From positions 1-9,429 of the forward strand of contig JAIRLG010000061.1 of the NCBI GenBank assembly GCA_031259625.1: a stretch of 9,429 nucleotides of DNA, written 5' to 3'. How positions within the stretch are numbered: position 1 is the stretch's first letter; every line of letters starts with the position of its first letter. Positions 1-6,359 of this stretch are shown piece after piece. The stretch comes from Puniceicoccales bacterium (lineage in GTDB: Bacteria > Verrucomicrobiota > Verrucomicrobiae > Opitutales > LL51). Position numbers and translations under genes: made by a program. Below the pieces are notes generated by a model, which saw nothing but the letters and a program-made list of their open reading frames with translations, was not told where the DNA came from and did not search any database.

Positions 1-908
1 AGCATTTCGCCGCGGTGGAAGCAGGTGACGCGGCGGGTGCTCTGGGAGACGGCGATGGCGACGCAGGGGATCAGGGAGGAGATGGCTGCCGCTGCGGCGT
101 GGCGGGTCCCCAAGCCCAGAGGAAGCTGAATGGGGCAAATCTTGGGCGTCTGGATCATGATGCCCGCCGCCTCGATGACCCCATCGCTGCGGATGATGAA
201 GGCGCCGTCGAGGGAGGCGAATTCCTTGACCGTTTCGACGACGAAGCGATCGAGAATATTCCGCTGCTCCTCCGCGTGGCCGTGGAAGGGATTGAGGACG
301 AGCGGGCAGGTATAGGGCCGAATCTGCTCGCTGTCCCCGAGGATGAAGAGGCAGCCGATGGCCCGACCCTCCCGGCCCTCGACGGCGATCTCGGAGGCCA
401 CGGAGAGAACACTTTCCAGCACGGAGGGCTGGATGTCGGACGGCAGCGATTTCCCCCTCAACAGGGCCATCGACTCCATTTCATCCCTCACGTCGACGAC
501 GGCGATGGTGTCGAAGCTATTGCTGCCGGCGACGCCGGCGACACAGCAGATCCTCTCGTTAACGGAAAAAATGCCCCGGGTCGTGCCGATGACGATCGCG
601 CTTCGCCGCTGGGAGAATCGCTGTGGGGTGGTCGAGGCGACCTCGATGAGATGATCGAAATGATCCTTCTCCGGAAAATCGCCGGCCTTCCGGGTCACGA
701 GAATGATCTTCTCCTTTTCAAAGGGGATGTTCAGACCCTTCCACTCCGCCATCGTGTCGCCGAAGATCATCAGGGCGGCGCAATGGGCCGCCTCGGCGAT
801 CTTCTCCGCCTCCTGGAAAATCAGATCGTTGAAGCAATCCTTTCGGCACGGATTCATGGGCATATGGCTAGCGAGGCGCATTTTAGCAGGGGAAAAATTC
901 GGGAGCAA
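1..908 (-). CDS. DacZ-like diadenylate cyclase (DisA_N/DAC domain), C-terminus cut by window edge
   Basis: This protein probably makes cyclic di-AMP from two ATP. The visible 302 residues read in one open frame. An N-terminal alpha/beta region (about residues 20-160) precedes a DAC domain (about 165 to the end). The DAC signature DGA is at residues 234-236 (SLDGAFIIRSDG), and LGTRH at 266-270 is the second nucleotide-binding motif. The third position of the usual RHR is Ala271 here. The family linker NPFHGH is at 206-211. This order resembles archaeal DacZ rather than membrane CdaA or the DNA-binding DisA, and I see no membrane segment. The start is taken as TTG at 908 because GGAGG (918-922) lies 9 nt upstream; ATGs at 881, 863 and 857 have no such site. 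The gene begins 15 nt after the SIS gene stop, so the two are probably co-transcribed. The end of the DAC domain is missing. Product class is confident; activity is inferred. Confidence 0.85.
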   Translation of the reverse strand, partial: MLPNFSPAKMRLASHMPMNPCRKDCFNDLIFQEAEKIAEAAHCAALMIFGDTMAEWKGLNIPFEKEKIILVTRKAGDFPEKDHFDHLIEVASTTPQRFSQRRSAIVIGTTRGIFSVNERICCVAGVAGSNSFDTIAVVDVRDEMESMALLRGKSLPSDIQPSVLESVLSVASEIAVEGREGRAIGCLFILGDSEQIRPYTCPLVLNPFHGHAEEQRNILDRFVVETVKEFASLDGAFIIRSDGVIEAAGIMIQTPKICPIQLPLGLGTRHAAAAAISSLIPCVAIAVSQSTRRVTCFHRGEM

Positions 909-917
909 GGCCCAATT

Positions 918-922
918 CCTCC
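918..922 (-). promoter_or_regulatory. Shine-Dalgarno site that decides the diadenylate cyclase start
   Basis: On the minus strand GGAGG lies just 5' of the TAA stop-adjacent junction (2 nt after the SIS stop) and 9 nt before an in-frame TTG at 908-906. No other gene in the window has an equally good site, and the alternative ATG at 881 would be 36 nt away. This supports a TTG start and translation coupled to the end of the upstream gene. Confidence 0.6.
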
Positions 923-923
923 A

Positions 924-1553
924 TTAGGCGAAAAAATGCTGCTCCAGCATGGCGCAGAGGGCATGGTAGATCGGCAGGTGCAATTCCTGGATTTTATAGG
1001 TCTCCCGCTCCGGTACGCAGATGCAGACATCGCAGAGGGCCTTCAAATGACCGCCGCTCTCGCCGGAAAGTCCAATGACCTTCATCCCCTTGGCCCGGGC
1101 GGTTCGGGCGGCCAGGCAGACATTCTTCGCGTTGCCGGAGGTGCTGAGGCCCCAGAGAATATCTTCGGGCTGGCCGAAGGCCCAGGTGAGCTGGGCGAAG
1201 GTGTAGGACGGATCGCAGTCGTTGGCATAGGCCGTGGCGATGGCGACGAAATCCGGCAGCGCCAGGGCCGGCAGCGCGCCCTGCAGGTTCCGGGCCAGCT
1301 CATCCCCCAGGAGTTGATACCCCTCTTTCGGCAGGGGCCGCGGGCAGCGGAAGCTCTTCAGCAACTCACCGGCGATGTGGCCGCAGTCCGCCGCGCTCCC
1401 CCCATTGCCGCAGAGCAGGAGCTTTCCTTTTTTCTGAAAGGCGAGGCGCAGGCAGTCGTAGGCCCCTTCGATCTCCGGGCGGCAAGGTACCAGGCAGGGG
1501 TAGCGCCGCAGACAGTCCTCTAAAATGGCCAGGACGGACGGAAGAAATGCCAT
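924..1553 (-). CDS. gmhA: SIS-domain phosphoheptose isomerase (GmhA-like)
   Basis: A 209-residue cytoplasmic SIS-fold sugar isomerase, probably converting sedoheptulose 7-phosphate to D-glycero-D-manno-heptose 7-phosphate, the first step to ADP-heptose. The phosphate-binding loop is CGNGGSAADCGHIAGEL (residues 48-64) and the second SIS loop is LSTSGNAKNV (136-145). His59 and Glu63 plus Gln189 and His197 keep the spacing (4 and 8 residues) of the zinc/catalytic set H61, E65, Q172, H180 of E. coli GmhA. The N-terminal half has a longer segment (about 66-100) than E. coli GmhA, so another phosphosugar substrate is possible. It starts at the ATG at 1553, has no Shine-Dalgarno, and is the first gene of a minus-strand pair with the diadenylate cyclase. 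An hldD-like epimerase for the same pathway lies 3 kb away. Confidence 0.83.
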   Translation of the reverse strand: MAFLPSVLAILEDCLRRYPCLVPCRPEIEGAYDCLRLAFQKKGKLLLCGNGGSAADCGHIAGELLKSFRCPRPLPKEGYQLLGDELARNLQGALPALALPDFVAIATAYANDCDPSYTFAQLTWAFGQPEDILWGLSTSGNAKNVCLAARTARAKGMKVIGLSGESGGHLKALCDVCICVPERETYKIQELHLPIYHALCAMLEQHFFA

Positions 1554-1745
1554 GGGGCTTTTTTAATCTTAGACCCGTCAGCGAAAAGTAAAAATTTCGC
1601 ACTTGCGTTTCCGGGCCCTGGGAAAAGCATTTCTTCTCATCGGTCAGCGGAAATGGCGAAAAACATTGACAGTCCCCCTGCTTGTAGGGCAAAAATAGAC
1701 ATTCATCCGTCCAGAGGGATCATTTGAACACATCACTGCAGGTTT
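1554..1745. promoter_or_regulatory. Divergent intergenic region between gmhA-like and greA genes
   Basis: This 192-bp AT-richer gap separates two divergently transcribed genes and should hold both promoters. It contains an inverted repeat GCGAAA/TTTCGC around 1579-1600 and two related stretches beginning GTCAGCG (near 1576 and 1644). The last part holds a perfect -35 hexamer, listed separately. No RNA gene or small ORF with coding character was seen. Confidence 0.5.
1666..1696 (+). promoter_or_regulatory. Possible sigma70-type promoter for greA
   Basis: TTGACA at 1666-1671 matches the -35 consensus exactly. The best -10 candidate, AAAAAT at 1691-1696, matches 4 of 6 positions but at a long 19-nt spacing. 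It lies 50 bp before the greA ATG. The -35 is clear by eye; the -10 is weak. Confidence 0.35.
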
Positions 1746-3620
1746 ATGGATAACGCATCGGAATCGATCTTCAAAAAGCATCCGGCTCTGGCCCAGGCTC
1801 AGGAAAAGGTGGAACGCATGATGGCGGGAGCCTATTGCCTGCACGCCAGCTGGGGATTCGGCAAGATACAGCACTACGATGCGGTGCTGGATCGCTTCGT
1901 CCTCGACTTCGAGGAGGGGCCCAAGAATCACCTGATGGATCCGGAATTCTGTGTCCGGAAGCTGGAAGTTCTGGATGAGCAGCACCTGCTGGTCCGCTTC
2001 CAGCAGGACTCCGAGGGGCTGAAGAAGCAGATCAAAGAGGATCCCATCGGCCTGATCCTGCAGATGATGAGGGAAAACCAGCAGACGCAGATCCTCGCCA
2101 GCGAGATCGAACGCCACTTCAGGCCCATCATCGGAGTCTCGGCCTATCGCAGCTGGTGGAATCGCACCCAGAAGCTCATGGCGGAAGATGGGCGCATCCG
2201 GCCGGTGGAGGGAAAGCCCAATACCTTCGCCCTCTGCGAAGAGCCCCTGGACGCGGTCACCGACCTGCTCCGCCAGTTCGACCTGCACCGTGAGGCGATG
2301 GGGAAAATTTCCGTTCTGGAAAAAATTCTCCAGCTCTCGGAGGAGCATCGCCTGGGGCTCATCGACCACATTCCAGTCTTTGTCGAGGCCCTGCAGGCGG
2401 CCATCACCGGTGACTCCCCACTGCCCATCGCCAAAAGGCTGCAGGCCTGCTTCCTCCGCGACCACCTCTTCCAAATCCAGGGAGAAACGGCGGATTTCGT
2501 CGAGCCATCGGCCAAGTCGATCCTGCTCGAGGCCGGCAACCATCTCAGCCCGCTGGCAGAGGCATTGGTTCCCCGCTACAGTGCCCAGTTCCTGAACCTC
2601 GTGGCCTGTGCCTATCCCGACGAATGGGAGGAGCGCTGTGCGCAGCTGCTGAGGAACGGTTCGGAAAAGTTCATCAGCGACTGCGTGGCGTTCTTCATGG
2701 AACGCGGCTGTGCCGACGTCGTCGCCGCTTACTTCCTGCGCTGGCTGCGGGAGCACACGCTGAAGGCACCGGTGCTCCACTGGATACTCAAGAACCGCCA
2801 CGCGCGCCGCTTTGCCGACGTCATCGACGGGCAGCTCATAGGAGTCGCGCTCCTGCGGGCCATTTTCCGCGCGGTCGATATGGAAGCCGTACACCTCTCG
2901 GGCAACAAGCGCATTCCCCTGGCGGAGCTCCTGAGCAAGGATTACAACCTGATCCCCGATCTGCTGGCCGACGCTTCGGCGGAAGAGGCCCGCGACCTGG
3001 CCCAGATGTTGTGGACCAGCCAGGGGTTCAATGCCCTGACCAAGAAATCGCTCCTGGCGCGCTTCATCAAGCTCTTCCCCCAGGTCCAGAGCCTGGTCAT
3101 GAAGGATGTCCAGAAGGACGTCGAGGAGCAGGAGACCCTGAAGGTGTCGCAGGAGAGCCTGGAGGCCAAGCGGCGGGAGTACGAAGACCTCCTCTCGCGC
3201 CGGATTCCGGAGAACAAGCGGGCGATTCAGGTGGCCAAGGAGGAAGGAGATCTGCGGGAGAACTCCGAGTACAAGATGGCTCGCCAGGACCAAGAAACGC
3301 TCCTAGCCCTCAGGGCTCAGCTGGAGAAGGATTTGGCCCGGGCCCAGGTCATCCACTTCGAAGAGGCCGATGCCGACGGCATTTCCATCGGCTCCACCGT
3401 GACCCTGCGCCACCGCGACACGAAAAGAACCGAGACTTTCTCCATCCTCGGGGCCTGGGACGGTAATCCGGACAGGAACATCCTCTCCTACCGCTCACCG
3501 CTGGGCAAAGACCTCATGGGCAAAAAGCTGGGCCAGACGGTCCTCCGGGCCAACGATCAGGAGATCGACGAGTGGATCATCGAGTCCATCGGCCGCTGGG
3601 TCGACCAGGAGAAGCCCTGA
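1746..3620 (+). CDS. greA: Transcript cleavage factor GreA fused to a large N-terminal domain
   Basis: A 624-residue protein whose last ~150 residues form a complete GreA: an antiparallel coiled coil (about 466-535) followed by the FKBP-like domain that binds RNA polymerase (about 540-620). GreA enters the polymerase secondary channel and stimulates cleavage of backtracked RNA. The tip motif EEGDLRENSEY holds Asp502 and Glu505, which match the catalytic acidic pair D41/E44 of E. coli GreA. Normal GreA is about 158 residues; here about 450 residues precede it. The first ~110 contain ASWGFGKI and FVLDFEEG, which look like a small beta-barrel of the CarD/Tudor type (inference). The rest appears helical. 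Chlamydiae have a similar GreA fusion of about 700 residues, so this is a PVC-type architecture rather than an assembly error. No Shine-Dalgarno precedes the ATG. comF follows 49 nt downstream on the same strand. Confidence 0.9.
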   Translation: MDNASESIFKKHPALAQAQEKVERMMAGAYCLHASWGFGKIQHYDAVLDRFVLDFEEGPKNHLMDPEFCVRKLEVLDEQHLLVRFQQDSEGLKKQIKEDPIGLILQMMRENQQTQILASEIERHFRPIIGVSAYRSWWNRTQKLMAEDGRIRPVEGKPNTFALCEEPLDAVTDLLRQFDLHREAMGKISVLEKILQLSEEHRLGLIDHIPVFVEALQAAITGDSPLPIAKRLQACFLRDHLFQIQGETADFVEPSAKSILLEAGNHLSPLAEALVPRYSAQFLNLVACAYPDEWEERCAQLLRNGSEKFISDCVAFFMERGCADVVAAYFLRWLREHTLKAPVLHWILKNRHARRFADVIDGQLIGVALLRAIFRAVDMEAVHLSGNKRIPLAELLSKDYNLIPDLLADASAEEARDLAQMLWTSQGFNALTKKSLLARFIKLFPQVQSLVMKDVQKDVEEQETLKVSQESLEAKRREYEDLLSRRIPENKRAIQVAKEEGDLRENSEYKMARQDQETLLALRAQLEKDLARAQVIHFEEADADGISIGSTVTLRHRDTKRTETFSILGAWDGNPDRNILSYRSPLGKDLMGKKLGQTVLRANDQEIDEWIIESIGRWVDQEKP

Positions 3621-3669
3621 GCGATTTTTTTGGGAAAGCTCCAGTCCCCTTCACGCCTGGAAAATCGGG

Positions 3670-4470
3670 ATGAGTGCCCTGGAACCAGTTCTCCGAAGCT
3701 TCCGCCGGCTGGCGCAGCCGATGCTGGATTTTTTCTACCCGCGCCACTGCCTCTTCTGCCTCCGGGCAATTCAGGGGGCGGAGGCCTGGCACGTCTGCGA
3801 GTTCTGCCGCCGCTCGCTGGAGCCGCGAGATCCCGATTCCTCCCAACTCCAGGGCTTTTCCCTGACCCCAGAGCTCTTTGGGGAAAAGGCCTCTCCCTTC
3901 TCCGGAGAAAATGATCCCCTTTCCCCTACCGCCGGCACAGCTCGGCCTTCCGGCCAGGGCCCAAATTCCCCACTGCGGCGGGTGCGCTACCTCTGGAACT
4001 TTCGGGGCCTGCCCCGGGAATGGATCCATGCCCTGAAGTACCGCGACGGCGAGTACCTGATCACGGATCTCGAAAAAATTCTCCGGCAGCATCCCGAGTG
4101 GGGCAACACCCTCGCCGGGGCGATTCTGGTGCCCGTACCGCTCCACTGGCGGCGGCTCTGGCAGCGGGACTACAACCAGAGCGAGGCGATTGCCCGAGCC
4201 CTGTCCCGTGCCTCGGGTTCGCCGGTCATGGCCCTCCTCCGCCGGCGGAAAAATTCCCCCTCCCAGACCCAGCTGAGTCCCAATGAACGCCGGAGGAACG
4301 TTGAAGGGGCCTTTGCCCTCCACCGCCGGGCCGGGCGCGTCGACCGCGGGCGCCGCCTCGTCCTGGTCGACGATGTGCTGACCACCGGTGCGACGGTCCG
4401 GGAATGCGCCGCCGTCCTCGTCCGGAACGGATTTCAAACCGTCGACGTCGTCGCCCTGGCCCACGGCTGA
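3670..4470 (+). CDS. comF: ComF family phosphoribosyltransferase-like protein
   Basis: A 266-residue ComF/GntX-type protein, from a family tied to uptake or use of single-stranded DNA in competence; its biochemical role is not settled. The N-terminus has one zinc knuckle, Cys27-x2-Cys30 and Cys43-x2-Cys46. The type I PRTase fold begins near residue 105 (VRYLWNFRG, HALKYRDG), continues through VPVPLHWRRLWQRDYNQSE (154-172), and ends with the PRPP loop LVLVDDVLTTGATV (230-243). The second knuckle usual in ComFC is absent: residues 51-104 are a Cys-free stretch rich in Pro, Ser and Gly. The protein is near normal length, so this looks like replacement rather than deletion. It probably shares a transcript with greA. 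The ATG at 3670 has no Shine-Dalgarno. A decayed copy of its PRPP-loop DNA lies just downstream. Confidence 0.87.
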   Translation: MSALEPVLRSFRRLAQPMLDFFYPRHCLFCLRAIQGAEAWHVCEFCRRSLEPRDPDSSQLQGFSLTPELFGEKASPFSGENDPLSPTAGTARPSGQGPNSPLRRVRYLWNFRGLPREWIHALKYRDGEYLITDLEKILRQHPEWGNTLAGAILVPVPLHWRRLWQRDYNQSEAIARALSRASGSPVMALLRRRKNSPSQTQLSPNERRRNVEGAFALHRRAGRVDRGRRLVLVDDVLTTGATVRECAAVLVRNGFQTVDVVALAHG

Positions 4471-4514
4471 GTTCTTCTCTGGGAAAATAGGATTTGTCTC
4501 CTTTCTCTTCGCGT

Positions 4515-4583
4515 GCATCGACCGTGAGTGCCGCCTCATTCTCATTCTGGTCGACGATTGCTGACTACCGGCGCGACGGCCCG
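4515..4583 (+). pseudogene. Decayed partial duplicate of the comF PRPP-loop region
   Basis: These 69 bp align with 4337-4400 inside comF. The shared core includes CTGGTCGACGAT and TGCTGACYACCGG. The roughly ten substitutions I count are all transitions, with one 5-7 nt insertion and a 1-nt deletion. Translated, it reads IDRECRLILILVDD and then a stop, so it keeps the VLVDD part of the PRPP loop but is frameshifted. No start or other part of comF is present. Its last 14 bases are also the 5' outer arm of the cloverleaf element that follows. It could be a tandem duplication remnant or the scar of an insertion. Confidence 0.7.
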
Positions 4584-4679
4584 TTGACGCGCGGCTACGC
4601 CGCGCGCCAACCACGGCCCCCGAGGGGCGCTTCGCGCCCCTCGGGGGCCGCCTTGGCTTCGCCAAGGGGCCGTCGCGCC
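4570..4679. repeat. Cloverleaf palindromic element, copy 1
   Basis: Outer arms 4570-4582 and 4667-4679 pair over 13 bp (GGCGCGACGGCCC with its exact complement; the last base is shared with hairpin 3). Inside are three adjacent hairpins: 4583-4611 (4 bp, one A-C mismatch, 8 bp, loop TAC), 4614-4650 (17 bp perfect, loop TTC) and 4651-4667 (7 bp, loop TTC). The element fills the convergent gap between comF and hldD and ends 3 bp from the hldD stop. There is no T-tract on either strand, so it is not a canonical intrinsic terminator, though it could still halt transcription from both sides. Confidence 0.92.
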
Positions 4680-4682
4680 AAC

Positions 4683-5711
4683 CTAGGCCTCCCCCTCGCC
4701 GAGGTATTTTCGGGAAGGTAGGAGATAGTGCCGGACGTAATCCTGGACCGCTTCTTTCAGGGGTGTGATTTCCTCCTGGTAGCCGAGGTGCCGCAGTTTT
4801 CGGATGTCAGCCAGGGTGTGGTACTGGTACTGGGGTTTCAAAGCCTCCGGCATGTCGATGTACTCGACCCGAAGGGGCACTCCTACGGCCTCGGCGATGG
4901 CTCGGGCGAGATCGATCCAGCGGGAAGCAATACCGGAACCGAGGTTGTAAATCCCCCCCGTCGGCACTCCATCCTGAACCGCAGGCACTTCGGCCAGGAA
5001 AAGGCTCATCCGCACGGCATCCTTGACGTAGAGAAAATCCCGGGTCTGCTCGCCATCCGCACAGTCCGGCCGGTGGCTCCGGAAAAGGCGCAGCGTCCCG
5101 TCCTCGGAGATCTGCCGGACGCCCCGGGGGATGAAGCTCATCATCGGGCCCTTATGATACTCGTTGGGACCGAAGACGTTGAAATACTTCAGGCCGTAGA
5201 TTTGGGACAAAAATCCCCGCCGTAGGGCGTAGAGGTCGAAGAGATGCTTGGAGTAGCCGTAGATATTGAGCGGGCGCAGGTACGGCAGCCGCTCCCGGTC
5301 GTCGGGCATGCCCGGAGCCGCCGCTCCGTAGGTGGCCGCCGAAGAGGCATAGACGAAACGGATCTCCCTCGCCACGGCCCATTCGGCCAGCTGCCGGCTG
5401 AACCCATAATTGTTCCGGATCAGGAAATCGGCATCGCTCTCGGCCGTATTGGCGCAGGCGCCCAGGTGAAAGATGCAGGAGATCTTTTCCAATCTTGCCC
5501 CGTCACGGCCGATACAATCCAGCAGTTCCGACGGCGAGAGGAGGTCGGCGAAGCGCAGGGGGATGAGGTTCCGGAAGCGCTCATCCTGCCCGAGGGAATC
5601 GCAGATGAGGACGTCCTCGCAGCCCCTCCGGTTGAGTTCCCACAGCAGCGCGCTGCCGATGAAGCCGGCCCCGCCGGTGAGGAGGATCTGGCCCTGGTCC
5701 CAGGTTTTCAT
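4683..5711 (-). CDS. hldD: ADP-L-glycero-D-manno-heptose 6-epimerase (HldD-like)
   Basis: A 342-residue extended SDR epimerase, most likely converting ADP-D-glycero-D-manno-heptose to the L-glycero form used in lipopolysaccharide core. The Rossmann loop TGGAGFIGS is at residues 12-20. YASSAATYG (121-129) supplies the catalytic Ser/Thr. YGYSK (151-155) is the YxxxK pair. GLKYFNVFGPNEYHKGPM (173-190) is the HldD substrate loop, with Lys187 matching the second catalytic lysine of E. coli HldD (K178). RDFLYVKDAV (224-233), YNLGSG (255-260) and PEALKPQYQYHTLADI (288-303) are also HldD-like. The insertion around 205-223 differs from E. coli. It starts at the ATG at 5711 and stands alone on the minus strand. 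Its stop abuts cloverleaf copy 1 and its upstream region holds copy 2. With the gmhA-like gene it gives two of the four pathway steps; hldE and gmhB are not in view. Confidence 0.9.
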   Translation of the reverse strand: MKTWDQGQILLTGGAGFIGSALLWELNRRGCEDVLICDSLGQDERFRNLIPLRFADLLSPSELLDCIGRDGARLEKISCIFHLGACANTAESDADFLIRNNYGFSRQLAEWAVAREIRFVYASSAATYGAAAPGMPDDRERLPYLRPLNIYGYSKHLFDLYALRRGFLSQIYGLKYFNVFGPNEYHKGPMMSFIPRGVRQISEDGTLRLFRSHRPDCADGEQTRDFLYVKDAVRMSLFLAEVPAVQDGVPTGGIYNLGSGIASRWIDLARAIAEAVGVPLRVEYIDMPEALKPQYQYHTLADIRKLRHLGYQEEITPLKEAVQDYVRHYLLPSRKYLGEGEA

Positions 5712-5884
5712 CCCACCAGGGATAACTTCAGGGGAGAAGAGTCAAGGGTTCTCCGAAGAGGATGGCCCCATGGAAATTTTGATGCGGACCTCCGCCTTCC
5801 TCGACAGGGGAAAACGGCGCATTTCTCGTGTGGAAATTTCTCCGGAGAATGGCCGCGTTCATCGGGCCTTCACCTTACAGTTTT

Positions 5885-5992
5885 TTCTGGCCGGCTTTGA
5901 ATTCCGAAGGAATCGTGGCCCGCTTCGCGGGCCACCCCCGGGCCCCCGGACAAAATTTTTTTGTCCGGGGGCCCGGGCAAAGCCGGCCAGAA
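5885..5992. repeat. Cloverleaf palindromic element, copy 2
   Basis: Outer arms 5885-5899 and 5978-5992 pair over 15 bp (core CTGGCCGGCTTTG). Three hairpins follow inside: 5901-5913 (5 bp, loop GAA), 5915-5935 (9 bp, loop TTC) and 5937-5977 (19 bp, loop TTT). Read on the minus strand it is clearly homologous to copy 4: same outer arm, the same GGCCCGC and GATTCC hairpins, and a long GC hairpin ending in GGACAAA. Stem differences between them are compensated on the other arm. It sits between two divergent genes, so it is not positioned as a terminator. Confidence 0.93.
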
Positions 5993-6096
5993 GAGGCCCC
6001 AATGGCAGCACCTGTGCCATTCTCCGCCGAAGGCTCTGCGGCGGATTCCAGGGGACGATTCCCTAGCCGGTGGCGGCGCCGCTTCTCGAACGGCGG

Positions 6097-6170
6097 AACG
6101 AGGTCTTCTAGGCGGATTGGCATCAAGGACCTCCGGTGGCGCCATGACGCAGCTGCGTCCGGACCTCGTT
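6097..6170. repeat. Possible decayed fifth structured element
   Basis: AACGAGGTC at 6097-6105 pairs perfectly with GACCTCGTT at 6162-6170 over 9 bp. Between them is the perfect 14-bp palindrome GACGCAGCTGCGTC (6146-6159) and weaker complementarity (GGCG/CGCC). The layout recalls the cloverleaf elements but the internal hairpins are poor, so this may be a degenerate copy or unrelated structure. Confidence 0.35.
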
Positions 6171-6276
6171 GGCATCGACACCGCCATCATTCCGCGCCCA
6201 TGGGTCTGGAGCCGCTCCACAATTCCGCCCCCGAAGCGGATTTTTCTCCCCGGGGAAGCGCTTCCGAAAAAAAAGC

Positions 6277-6305
6277 TGGACTGAGGTGGGAAAATGATAT
6301 ATATG
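6277..6305 (+). promoter_or_regulatory. Possible nrdD promoter
   Basis: A -10-like TATATG (6300-6305), inside the run GATATATATG, lies 17 nt after TGGACT (6277-6282), a weak -35 match. Transcription would start near 6312, placing the palindrome at 6313-6330 over the start point. It is an AT-rich island in a GC-rich context. Support is by eye only. Confidence 0.3.
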
Positions 6306-6312
6306 CGCAAAA

Positions 6313-6330
6313 GGCACGGATATGCGTGCC
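6313..6330 (+). promoter_or_regulatory. NrdR-box-like operator palindrome upstream of nrdD
   Basis: GGCACG-GATATG-CGTGCC is a perfect 6-bp inverted repeat with a 6-nt spacer, ending 29 bp before the nrdD ATG. Within it, GCAC-N8-GTGC has the half-site spacing of the NrdR box (ACAC-N8-GTGT) and an ATAT-containing centre. NrdR is the usual repressor of ribonucleotide reductase genes. A second box, normally present in tandem, is not clear: only a weak ATATAT-centred candidate lies about 21 bp upstream. Another dimeric repressor could equally bind here. Confidence 0.4.
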
Positions 6331-6359
6331 ATATGTAGTCTGAAAACCTTGAAAATACC

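Larger units (their letters stand above)
5712..6359. other. 648-bp divergent intergenic region between hldD and nrdD
   Basis: No credible gene is seen here; frames that stay open read straight through the perfect palindromes. It holds cloverleaf copy 2 (5885-5992), a set of smaller inverted repeats between 6000 and 6270 (for example AATGGCA/TGCCATT at about 6002-6022, TCCGCCG/CGGCGGA at about 6032-6054, a 14-bp palindrome at 6146-6159, and GGAAGCGCTTCC at 6254-6265), and the nrdD promoter region at its right end. Confidence 0.6.

Noticed and set aside
15..1523. 502-codon open frame on the plus strand, antisense to the SIS and diadenylate cyclase genes
   Set aside because: Its protein has no recognisable domain and is biased to Gly/Asp/Arg; the minus-strand frames carry clear family motifs. 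Long antisense frames arise from GC-rich codon use.
1644..3293. 549-codon minus-strand open frame antisense to greA
   Set aside because: No family motifs, and the plus frame encodes a GreA with intact catalytic residues.
3621..3640. T-run after greA as an intrinsic terminator
   Set aside because: Seven T residues are present but no stable GC hairpin directly precedes them, and comF follows on the same strand.
3898..5849. The 12-bp palindrome TTCTCCGGAGAA occurring at 3898-3909 and 5838-5849
   Set aside because: One copy lies inside comF coding sequence and two hits are too few to argue for a shared operator.
5828..6343. 171-codon plus-strand frame in the hldD-nrdD gap
   Set aside because: It reads straight through perfect palindromes of cloverleaf copy 2 and shows no domain.
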